DNA from: Corynebacterium macginleyi
Lineage (GTDB): Bacteria; Actinomycetota; Actinomycetes; Mycobacteriales; Mycobacteriaceae
Length of the DNA: 64,000 nt
NCBI RefSeq assembly: GCF_003688935.1
Contig: NZ_REGE01000005.1
Span: 17,867-81,866, forward strand
Direction of reading: 5' to 3'
This document shows, piece after piece, positions 19,928 to 27,252 of this stretch. Position 1 is the first letter of the stretch; each line of letters starts with the position of its first letter. Position numbers and translations under genes: made by a program. The notes beneath the pieces were generated by a model, which searched no databases, was not told where the DNA came from, and saw only the letters and a program-made list of their open reading frames with translations.

Positions 19928-20971
19928 TTAGAACCGTGCAGTCCCCGAAATAGGCATCGAATTAAGTGGAACGACCTGAACCGGCACGCCGTAAGTCGAA
20001 GCGTGCACTACCTGACCGTTACCAATGTACATTCCGACGTGAGTAACTCCTGGGTAATAGCCCACAATATCACCAGGCTGCAACTGATCTACTGGCACAG
20101 GGGTACCACCTGCGATTTGTGCTTGCGAGGTACGCGGAATAGTTTTTCCGATCTGCTGATAAGCCCAGTACATCAGCCCAGAGCAATCGAACTGGTCCGG
20201 GCCGGCAGAACCCCATCCATAGGGCGAACCCAGCTTAGATAAGGCCGCAGCGCTAGCACCGTCGGCAATCTGACCCAAGTTGATGTCTGGCTTAACCGTG
20301 CCCCCGAATTGTCCCTCCCAGGCTTCGCGCTGCTCATCGCTCAACGCATCCACCTGGGCTTCGATGCCAGCCTGCTGTTCCTCCAAGGCCTGCTTTTGCT
20401 TTACCAGCTCATCGCGCTGCTTTTCGAGCTTCTTCTTTTCTTCCCTCACCTTTTTCGCGGCATCGGCAGCTTCTTGCTGGATTATTTCAGCCGTGGAGGC
20501 GGCGTCAGCCTTGGCATCGAGGGTGCGCTGTGCCTTGCGCGAGAGCGCACCCAAGTATCCCATGCGCTCAACGGCGTCTTCAGCGTCTTCTGCCGCCAGT
20601 GCGCCCGACAGAGCAGAACGGGAGTCACCCCGGTAACGAGACTGCGCCAAGTCGTCCACGCGGCCTTGCTGCGTGGTGACATCGACCTGCGCATCATGAA
20701 CACGCTCTAGGGCCCGAGCGGCATCCTCCTCCGCCTGGGCGACTTCTTCTTCCTTGGCTACGAGCTTATCTTCCAGCTCTTTGACTGCTTCATTCTTAGC
20801 CGACACCTCGCGCGCGACTTCACCGACGCGATCCACCAGCTCATGAATATTTTCGGAGACAGATTCTTGGTTCGGTTCCGCTTCTTGCGCGATAACCTGC
20901 GGGAGACCAGAAAGAGAAGTAACAGCGAGGACTGCAGTTAGTGCAGCGGCTGGAAGCACACGTTTAGACAC
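19928..20971 (-). CDS. Secreted NlpC/P60 peptidoglycan endopeptidase with coiled coil (RipC-like)
   Basis: 347 residues. Signal peptide (VLPAAALTAVLAVTSLSG, cleavage near AQEAEP), a long Glu/Lys/Ala-rich coiled coil (about 38-215), and a C-terminal NlpC/P60 domain with catalytic Cys in DQFDCSGLMYWAY, His in VTHVGMYIG and a second His in VVHAS. It cuts D-Glu-mDAP bonds in stem peptides; the coiled coil probably docks to an FtsEX-type regulator. Start is GTG 20971 behind GAAGG. A promoter with TATAAT (21012-21017 on this strand) lies ~40 bp upstream. Equivalent of Rv2190c. Confidence 0.9.
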   Translation of the reverse strand: MSKRVLPAAALTAVLAVTSLSGLPQVIAQEAEPNQESVSENIHELVDRVGEVAREVSAKNEAVKELEDKLVAKEEEVAQAEEDAARALERVHDAQVDVTTQQGRVDDLAQSRYRGDSRSALSGALAAEDAEDAVERMGYLGALSRKAQRTLDAKADAASTAEIIQQEAADAAKKVREEKKKLEKQRDELVKQKQALEEQQAGIEAQVDALSDEQREAWEGQFGGTVKPDINLGQIADGASAAALSKLGSPYGWGSAGPDQFDCSGLMYWAYQQIGKTIPRTSQAQIAGGTPVPVDQLQPGDIVGYYPGVTHVGMYIGNGQVVHASTYGVPVQVVPLNSMPISGTARF

Positions 20972-21011
20972 GAGAAGACCTTCAACTCAAATTTTTCAAA
21001 AATCGAAATCA

Positions 21012-21017
21012 TTATAG
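21012..21017 (-). promoter_or_regulatory. -10 box of the RipC-like gene
   Basis: Minus-strand TATAAT (in GCTATAATGATTTCG), about 40 bp before the GTG at 20971 and just downstream of the terminator of the second NlpC gene. It implies a short leader and independent transcription from the 21092-21721 gene. Confidence 0.55.
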
Positions 21018-21046
21018 CGGGTTTTAGCCACCGTTGCACAACAAAA

Positions 21047-21072
21047 CCCTCTCCTTTTCTGTAAGGAAAGGG
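21047..21072 (-). terminator. Rho-independent terminator after the short NlpC gene
   Basis: Minus-strand stem CCCTTTCCTT / AAGGAGAGGG (one G-U pair) followed by TTTTGTTG. It lies 20 bp past the stop of the 21092-21721 gene and separates it from the RipC-like gene. Confidence 0.8.
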
Positions 21073-21091
21073 CGTGTCATTTCACTGCCTA

Positions 21092-21721
21092 TTAGAAACG
21101 GACAGCGTTGTAAATCGGCATGTAGTTCAGGTCGCGCTCTTGCACAGGGATGCCGGAGTTGAGCGCGTCGATGATTGTTCCATTGCCAGTATAGATGCCG
21201 ACGTGGGAAGCGCCACTGTAGTAGGAAATGATGTCACCAGGCTGGAGCTGATCTAGGGGAACCGGGGTGCCACCAGCAGCCTGAGCCTGAGAGGTACGCG
21301 GAATCTGAACGCCAGCCTGGGCGTATGCCCAGCTGGTCAGGCCAGAGCAGTCAAATGCGCTTGGTCCAGCCGCGCCATAAACATATGGCGAGCCAATGAC
21401 GGAACGTGCAGCTTCCAGAGCTCTTTGACCAACGGTAGATGGCGCCGGAGGAGCCAGCTGCTCTACAGCTGGCACGAAGTTGCCCCCACCCTGGTTGGCA
21501 ACCTGCCGCAAGGACGGAACGTACTTGTCAATATTGGGGACCAGGTCAATGTTCGGGATATTTTCAAGGCCGACGACCTCGAAACGGTAGTCAGTATTGG
21601 GAACAACGACCTCAGCAGCCTGAGCGACACCTGAGGCGGCTACAGTTGCGGTTGCAGCGATGGCTGCAGTAGATGCGATACGACGGGTATTTACGGTGCC
21701 CAGACGACGGTGCTTTGCCAC
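21092..21721 (-). CDS. Short secreted NlpC/P60 peptidase
   Basis: 209 residues: signal peptide (ASTAAIAATATVAASGVAQA), a ~70-residue linker, and a C-terminal NlpC/P60 domain with Cys in SAFDCSGLTSWAYAQ, His in ASHVGIYTG and a third polar residue region IDALNSG where the neighbouring paralogue has VVHAS. The DNA and protein around the catalytic Cys are very similar to the paralogue at 19928-20971, so the pair probably arose by duplication. Start GTG 21721. Long structured leader upstream; in C. glutamicum a related nlpC is reported to be riboswitch-controlled. Confidence 0.9.
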   Translation of the reverse strand: MAKHRRLGTVNTRRIASTAAIAATATVAASGVAQAAEVVVPNTDYRFEVVGLENIPNIDLVPNIDKYVPSLRQVANQGGGNFVPAVEQLAPPAPSTVGQRALEAARSVIGSPYVYGAAGPSAFDCSGLTSWAYAQAGVQIPRTSQAQAAGGTPVPLDQLQPGDIISYYSGASHVGIYTGNGTIIDALNSGIPVQERDLNYMPIYNAVRF

Positions 21722-21785
21722 GAGAAAAACTCCAAATCTTCCTACGCGTCTACCCCCCCCTTACAGAAAGGCTCTGACCCTGGGG

Positions 21786-21844
21786 CCTAGTGTTCATTGG
21801 AGAGCCATTCCTTTAGGCCTTCCTCCACTCGGCCCCCCACTAGG
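21786..21844 (-). promoter_or_regulatory. Structured G-rich leader of the short NlpC gene (possible riboswitch)
   Basis: Perfect arms CCTAGTG (minus 21844-21838) and CACTAGG (21792-21786) enclose a ~45-nt G-rich segment with further self-complementary GGCC...GGCC and GGAG...CTCC elements. It lies 65 bp upstream of the GTG, and a G8 run (21753-21760) follows. A c-di-AMP (ydaO-type) riboswitch upstream of nlpC would fit the known biology, but I cannot recognise the ydaO core sequences (e.g. GTCAGCTAACC), so the class is open. Confidence 0.4.
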
Positions 21845-22149
21845 AGGAGCCAGATGCGACGCTATAAATTTTCATTTCGTATTGAGCACCTTTCGGGCGG
21901 TAACTCAATGTCTCAATTAGGTTACGAAATCATCACAATCGATGTCCATTCCTCAACTCAAATCCGGCTTCGTTACACGTTCGTTATCTTGCCTTGACCA
22001 AGCCGAAACAATCTCGCCATGACTGACATTCAATAGAGCCGTTCCCGGCAGATAAGGCTCATACACTGCAGGAATGGCCGAAAGTTACTCAATCCAAAAC
22101 TGGCGATCCGACGTTTAAATACTTAAAGAAAAAACCCAGAATTTCAGTA
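21845..22149. other. Gene-free stretch upstream of the NlpC leader
   Basis: AT-richer than the flanks, with no reading frame of coding character on either strand. A TATAG-like -10 on the minus strand near 21865 could start the nlpC transcript. I see no repeats or insertion-element ends. Confidence 0.5.
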
Positions 22150-22165
22150 TGTGAGCTTAATCACA
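22150..22165. promoter_or_regulatory. GlxR (CRP-type) binding site
   Basis: TGTGAGCTTAATCACA has both perfect half-sites TGTGA and TCACA with 6-bp spacing, the corynebacterial GlxR consensus. A second partial site (TGTGTAATCAC) lies about 15 bp to the right. It is ~430 bp from the NlpC start and ~460 bp before the iron box, so the controlled promoter is not certain; the nlpC transcript is the likelier target. Confidence 0.7.
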
Positions 22166-22447
22166 TCCGGGCTTGTGTAATCACTTCTATGCCATCAGGC
22201 TACTTCTTTAACAGGGTCTAGCCAATCGAAAACTACTTAACCTCGCCCATCAACTAACCCTCTTCGCCTAAAAAAATGAGGCACACAAGTAAGCTCCAGC
22301 GCCGACCTGACACCCTGTGAGAGAGATGAAAACACGTACCCGTCCATAATCATTGGCCCCATTCACGCGCACGCCATGAACTCGCCGGCCACATGCGTGC
22401 CTAATTGGCCATCGATACCTTAACCCCCACGCTGAGGCGTCCCAGAT

Positions 22448-22468
22448 CCCCCCCCCCCCCTTTTTTTT
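22448..22468. repeat. C13-T8 homopolymer tract
   Basis: Thirteen C (22448-22460) followed directly by eight T (22461-22468), then the palindrome CCCGGCCGGG (22473-22482). It lies in non-coding DNA about 145 bp upstream of the -10 of the ECF/ABC cassette. Such tracts slip during replication and sequencing. The rest of 22166-22600 shows no supported gene. Confidence 0.9.
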
Positions 22469-22612
22469 CCTTCCCGGCCGGGCCGGATGCCAGTTTTTTA
22501 TCATACAGGGGTCGGATCCAATTTCGTGTTCGTCCTAAAAATGCTTATCGGCACTCGCCCCCATTAAGGGTTAAACCTCGAACCAAAATTAGAAAAACTT
22601 CATAGACTGAAG

Positions 22613-22639
22613 TATAAGATTTAGGTAAGCCTTACTTCT
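22613..22639 (+). promoter_or_regulatory. Promoter with DtxR-type iron box for the ECF/ABC cassette
   Basis: A -10 TATAAG (22613-22618) is overlapped on its downstream side by TTAGGTAAGCCTTACTTCT (22621-22639). This has the GTAAG-C-CTTAC palindrome and agrees with the DtxR consensus TTAGGTTAGCCTAACCTAA at most positions. The box would cover the transcription start, the classic arrangement for repression under iron sufficiency. The first gene begins 27 bp later. Confidence 0.75.
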
Positions 22640-22666
22640 TGCCAGTTTCCTGAATCGAGGTTGACT

Positions 22667-23308
22667 ATGCCCCAAAAGTCCTCTACGCCGCAGCCGACAC
22701 AGAATGGAAGCTCACCCCATGGCCCGACGGCACGGTTAAACACAAGGGATCTCATCAACGCCGGTATATTTGCTGCACTCTACTTTGTGATCACATTTGT
22801 GACCGGGATGATTGGATTCGCAGGGCCACAATTCATGTTTATTGGATGGTTCATCGCAGTAATCGCAAACGCTATCGTGCTAGCGCTTTATGCCGCCCGC
22901 ACGCCCAAAATGGGCGCTTTCACTATTGTCGGCGGCATCAACGGGCTCGTATTTATGCTCACCGGTCACTACTACTGGACCTTTCTAGGAGGCATAATTC
23001 TTGGGTTTATTGCGGATTTGATTATTACAAAAAGCCGTCTCGGGATAACCAAGTCCTTCCCTATTGCCTACGGCGTCTTCTGCACATGGGTCGCTTTGCC
23101 TTTTGTCCCGCTAATCCTCGACACGGAATCGTATTACGCCGATATCGCGAACCAGATGGGCAAAGAATATGCCGATGCTATGTCGAATATCTTCCAGCCA
23201 TGGACCGTCGGCGTACTCGCCATTGGTGCGCTTATCGTCGGCTTTATTGGAGGAAAGGTCGGAATTCGGGTCAGCCGCAGGCACTTTGAAGGTGCTGGTC
23301 TTCTGTGA
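22667..23308 (+). CDS. ECF transporter substrate-binding (S) component, MptD/Trep_Strep type
   Basis: 213 residues from ATG 22667 (CGAGG 7 nt upstream; a TTG at 22661 is too close to it). A Ser/Pro/Gln-rich N-terminal tail (about 1-25) is followed by NTRDLINAGIFAALYFVITF and about six membrane helices, including GHYYWTFLGGIILGFIADL. This is the Trep_Strep-type S-component family, whose ligands are undefined. It overlaps the T component by 4 bp (GTGA). With an iron box upstream, a metal or metallophore ligand is inferred. Confidence 0.8.
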   Translation: MPQKSSTPQPTQNGSSPHGPTARLNTRDLINAGIFAALYFVITFVTGMIGFAGPQFMFIGWFIAVIANAIVLALYAARTPKMGAFTIVGGINGLVFMLTGHYYWTFLGGIILGFIADLIITKSRLGITKSFPIAYGVFCTWVALPFVPLILDTESYYADIANQMGKEYADAMSNIFQPWTVGVLAIGALIVGFIGGKVGIRVSRRHFEGAGLL

Positions 23309-24030
23309 CCTTACAACAACAGGTTGGGCTCCGTCGATCCGCTATCGATCCGCGGACCATACTGCTTTCTGTTCTGGTAATCAATGCGGTAGTGCTCAGC
23401 CACGGCCACCTACCGACACTGCTGATTTCTATCGTCTTCAGCGCCATAGCACTAGCTACTGTAAAGCCACACTATGGTCTTATTTCTCTGTCCGCTTTCA
23501 CATTATCCTACCTAGGATATTGGGGCCTTTTACAGCTTCCTGGTTCCACATTTTTCGCATTTACTGCGGCTACTTTTTCTTGGCTTAGCCGTTTTGTTAT
23601 CAGCATGTCCATCGGTGCATTCGGCTTACTCACTCTCACACCATCTACCTTAGCCTCAGCGATGCGGAACCTCTGCTTACCAGGTTGGGCCACCATTCCA
23701 CCGGCGGTATTCCTGCGGGTTTTGCCGATCATTATGGCAGAAGCCAAGGCCATCCGTGATGCCATGGTCCTTCGGGGTCTCCAGCCTGGAGTGAAAAGTT
23801 GGCTCACGAAGCCCACGCAGTCGTCTGCGATGCTGATCATCCCCTTGTTAGGTGCCGTCGTCCGCGCCGGAGATGAGCTCGCTGCCTCGGCTCTTATCCG
23901 CGGGTTGGGAGGTCCCATACGTCCGACTACCACCGCAAATCTTTCGTTCAGGTATGTTGACGCAATTGCGATAGTCGGCTTGGGCCTCGTTGCTGTATCT
24001 GTCTGGCTGCCCCCGGAGGTCCCCGCATGA
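23305..24030 (+). CDS. ECF transporter transmembrane (T) component, EcfT/CbiQ family
   Basis: 241 residues, GTG start overlapping the S-gene stop. Six or so membrane helices; the cytoplasmic coupling helices carry the EcfT signature A-R-G as DAMVLRGLQPG (about residue 152) and ELAASALIRGLGGP (about 192), i.e. the two x-R-G motifs that contact the ATPase grooves. It connects the S component with the ATPase encoded next (4-bp ATGA overlap). Confidence 0.85.
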   Translation: MTLQQQVGLRRSAIDPRTILLSVLVINAVVLSHGHLPTLLISIVFSAIALATVKPHYGLISLSAFTLSYLGYWGLLQLPGSTFFAFTAATFSWLSRFVISMSIGAFGLLTLTPSTLASAMRNLCLPGWATIPPAVFLRVLPIIMAEAKAIRDAMVLRGLQPGVKSWLTKPTQSSAMLIIPLLGAVVRAGDELAASALIRGLGGPIRPTTTANLSFRYVDAIAIVGLGLVAVSVWLPPEVPA

Positions 24031-25496
24031 ACGAGCATAGAGTCGCAACCAGTGTAAACGCCCACGAAGTTTCTTTTACATATCCACTGGGCGCTCGGCC
24101 AGGCATTCCAGGCGTATCTAATGTGTCCTTTTGTGTCTCTCCAGGGCAGTGTCTGCTGATTACCGGTGATTCCGGGTCAGGAAAGTCCACGATACTCAAG
24201 CTGATCAATGGACTCATTCCCCATTTCAATCCGGGAGAGTTACTAGGCACCATCACTATTAGGAAAAATGACCAGACTTTCACCCCTGCACAAGAACCAC
24301 TGTCACGCGCCATCGAGTTCAGCGCCTCAGTATTCCAGAATCCACGGACGCAATTTTTCACTGAAAGCGTCAATGCAGAATTGGCCTTCGGGCTAGAAAA
24401 CCTTGGTATCGATCCCGCAGAAATTGAATCTAGGATTCAATCAGCAGTCGATCTACTAGGCATCAGGGATCTTCGGGGTCGGCGATTAAAAGAATTATCC
24501 GGTGGACAATTACAAACGGTGGCATGCGCATGTGCGCTTGTGTTCCCGGGCAGTCTCGTGCTTCTTGATGAACCGACTTCCAACCTCTCAATGGATAGCA
24601 TCGAGATGCTTGCATGCATGCTTCGTCGCCTAAAGGAATTGGGAACGACTATCATCATCGCTGATCACCGTCTCTTTTTCCTAAAAGGTATCGCTGACCA
24701 AGTTATCTACCTGAATCAGGGAAAAATATCACGCAGTTTCCACGCTCATGAGTTTTATGCCTTAGACGAAACCGCACGCAAGCAATTAGGGCTGCGTAGC
24801 CTGCACCACGTTCCCCTACCTGCGAGTGTGCCGACATCACCTACGCAAGAAAACACCGATCCCCAGCAGAGCGGGCTTGAGCTAAGCCGCGTCCGTTTCT
24901 CTTACGGCACGCATGAAGTGATCAACATTGACCACGCATATTTCCCAAAGGGAGAAGTCACCGCCCTAATCGGGCCCAACGGCGTTGGCAAAACAACCCT
25001 CGCCAGGATCATTTGCGGTCTTGCCTCTCCTAAACGCGGTGGTATTCTCCGCTTGAACGGCAAACGCATTAGAGCAGCAACGCGCAGGCGCAGCGCGTAC
25101 ATGGTGATGCAGGATGTTGGCCGCCAGTTGTTCGCCGCCACCACCGAAGAAGAGGTCACGCTCGGCCTAGCAAAGAGTGAGCGGGAGCACTGCAATGTCA
25201 ACGAGATTCTCCATCGCCTTGATCTGGAGGATGTGGCCCTGCGGCATCCGCAGTCGCTATCCGGCGGGCAACGGCAACGCTTAGCCATTGCTTCCGCCCA
25301 AGCCGAGCAAGCAGAGGTCTACATCTTCGATGAACCTACCTCTGGGGTGGGTTGGCACCAGCTGCAATCCATCTCTACGCTGCTTCAATCTCTGGCAGCA
25401 AGCGGCGCGGTGGTCATCGTTATCACCCATGACCACGAATTCATTCAAGAATCTGTTACCAGAATCATCGATATGACGGAAATCAATAAGAATTGA
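24027..25496 (+). CDS. ECF transporter dual ATPase (EcfA-EcfA' fusion)
   Basis: 489 residues with two ABC nucleotide-binding domains. First: Walker A GDSGSGKST (about 49), signature LSGGQLQT, Walker B LVLLDEPTS. Second: Walker A GPNGVGKTT (about 320), signature LSGGQRQR, Walker B VYIFDEPTS. ECF transporters normally use two ATPases; here both are in one chain, as in CbiO-duplicated proteins. It completes a full S-T-A module with the two upstream genes. Cytoplasmic side of the membrane. Confidence 0.88.
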   Translation: MNEHRVATSVNAHEVSFTYPLGARPGIPGVSNVSFCVSPGQCLLITGDSGSGKSTILKLINGLIPHFNPGELLGTITIRKNDQTFTPAQEPLSRAIEFSASVFQNPRTQFFTESVNAELAFGLENLGIDPAEIESRIQSAVDLLGIRDLRGRRLKELSGGQLQTVACACALVFPGSLVLLDEPTSNLSMDSIEMLACMLRRLKELGTTIIIADHRLFFLKGIADQVIYLNQGKISRSFHAHEFYALDETARKQLGLRSLHHVPLPASVPTSPTQENTDPQQSGLELSRVRFSYGTHEVINIDHAYFPKGEVTALIGPNGVGKTTLARIICGLASPKRGGILRLNGKRIRAATRRRSAYMVMQDVGRQLFAATTEEEVTLGLAKSEREHCNVNEILHRLDLEDVALRHPQSLSGGQRQRLAIASAQAEQAEVYIFDEPTSGVGWHQLQSISTLLQSLAASGAVVIVITHDHEFIQESVTRIIDMTEINKN

Positions 25497-25503
25497 GAAA
25501 TAA

Positions 25504-27252
25504 ATGTCTGAGATAAAACGAAGTTCCACAGAATCAAGCGGAATACACACACCAAAATCACACGGTGGGTCACCGGAAGAAGAGGCTCGTAGCAAACGAA
25601 AAGCCGGTCAGGTCGCTCTAAAAAAGCTACTGGCCCCGGTGCAACCAACTATCTACTTCGCGCAATTTCTCACGCTTATATCCTCAGTACTCGCCGTAGC
25701 ACCCTACGTTGCGTTAGTGGCGCTGGGGAATGCTCTAATCGATAGCAAAACCGATGCTGTTGCCTCCATCGTGAAATGGCTCCTTGCGGCATTTTTGGGG
25801 CAGCTATTCTTTTACTCCTTGGCTCTTACTATCACCCACTTCGCAGATGCAAAACTAGTGGGGATTAACCGACGGCAAATTATTTCCGCTATCGCGAAAG
25901 CACCGCTGTCGTGGTTTAGCCAAACTAATTCCGGCAAAGTCCGCAAAGCCGTCGAGGACGATACGTTGACTCTGCACACCCTGACAGCCCATGCTCCTGT
26001 AGATCAAGTTGCCGCAATCTTTACCCCTCTTGCACTTCTGGTGTATGCCTTCATTTTGGATTGGCGGCTTGGCCTACTTTCTATTGCGACGGTGCCCATT
26101 TTCTTAGCAATCCAGGCGTATTCCATGAAAGATATGGGTACAAAAACTGCGGAAATGGACAATTATCTAGGCGAGGTATCCGCCACTGCAGTAGAGTTCT
26201 CGGAGGGCATTACCGTCGTCAAGGCTTTTGGCACGGTTGGCAAAGCCCACGCTCGGTACCGCAAAGCTGCTAAACAATTCGCTGACTTCTACTATGAGTG
26301 GGTCCGTCCGCTTCTACGCGTTAGCGCAATTTCGGAGTCCGTCGTGGCGGTTCCCGTACTTATCCTTATCAATGTAGGAGTCGGTTCTCTGTTGATAGCT
26401 GGTGACTATGTCACGGTTGCGGAGGTCATTGCCACAACGTTGATTGCCTTGGTGATTCCGGGCACGATTCAGACCGTCGGCCAAATGATGTGGTCTTACC
26501 AGCTCGCTGGCAATGCCGCGTTACGCCTCGATGAGGTTATGACTATCTCCCATGTGCAAGAAGGCTCAATGAGTCTCGATACCAGTGGTAAGGACATGGA
26601 AGTGGAGTTTCACAATGTTAGCTTTAGCTACGCCCCAGGCACACCGGTCCTCCGAAACTTCTCTGCTCAGCTAAGCGCAGGCACGGTCACAGCATTAATT
26701 GGTCCCTCCGGTTCTGGCAAATCCACAGCAGCGACGATGCTGGCGCGTTTTCAGGATCCAGATTCGGGCACAATCACTATTAACAACGTAGATATCCGCG
26801 ATCTCACCTTCGACAGTTTGTACCGCAGTGTGGCTTTCGTCTTACAGGATCCCCACTTACTCCGCATGAGTATTCGGGATAATATTCGCCTTGCACGCTC
26901 GGAAGCTAGCGATGAAGAAATCTGGCAAGCAGCAGAAGCTGCGCACATAGCTGCTGATATTCGCGCTTTACCGGCTGGACTCGACGCCGTCGTTGGTGAG
27001 GACACCGCGTTATCCGGTGGGCAACAGCAACGCATTTCTATTGCTCGGGCCATTATTACCGATGCCCCGATCTTGATCCTAGATGAGGCTACAGCGGCAA
27101 CTGACCCTGACTGCGAAGCAGAGATTCAAGCGGCTTTGGCCACACTCGTTAAAGGCAAAACCGTCTTGGTTATAGCCCACAAGCCGGAGTCAATCCAAGG
27201 CGCAGACCAAATAATCCGCCTCGAGCCTATGAAGGATAATTCTCATGTCTAA
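25504..27252 (+). CDS. ABC half-transporter (membrane + ATPase), YbtP/IrtA-like
   Basis: 582 residues: a ~60-residue charged N-terminus, a six-helix ABC exporter-type membrane domain (about 50-340) and an ATPase with Walker A GPSGSGKST (about 400), signature LSGGQQQRISIARA and Walker B ILILDEATAATD. It lies 7 bp after the ECF ATPase and overlaps the next half-transporter by 8 bp, so the two should heterodimerise. Exporter-fold heterodimers of this kind (YbtPQ, IrtAB) import siderophores in other bacteria; the iron box supports import here. The substrate is not shown. Confidence 0.85.
   Translation: MSEIKRSSTESSGIHTPKSHGGSPEEEARSKRKAGQVALKKLLAPVQPTIYFAQFLTLISSVLAVAPYVALVALGNALIDSKTDAVASIVKWLLAAFLGQLFFYSLALTITHFADAKLVGINRRQIISAIAKAPLSWFSQTNSGKVRKAVEDDTLTLHTLTAHAPVDQVAAIFTPLALLVYAFILDWRLGLLSIATVPIFLAIQAYSMKDMGTKTAEMDNYLGEVSATAVEFSEGITVVKAFGTVGKAHARYRKAAKQFADFYYEWVRPLLRVSAISESVVAVPVLILINVGVGSLLIAGDYVTVAEVIATTLIALVIPGTIQTVGQMMWSYQLAGNAALRLDEVMTISHVQEGSMSLDTSGKDMEVEFHNVSFSYAPGTPVLRNFSAQLSAGTVTALIGPSGSGKSTAATMLARFQDPDSGTITINNVDIRDLTFDSLYRSVAFVLQDPHLLRMSIRDNIRLARSEASDEEIWQAAEAAHIAADIRALPAGLDAVVGEDTALSGGQQQRISIARAIITDAPILILDEATAATDPDCEAEIQAALATLVKGKTVLVIAHKPESIQGADQIIRLEPMKDNSHV

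Noticed and set aside
22268..22504. 78-codon minus-strand ORF in the non-coding interval
   Set aside because: Runs through the C13T8 tract, low-complexity KKKGGGG translation, no ribosome site.
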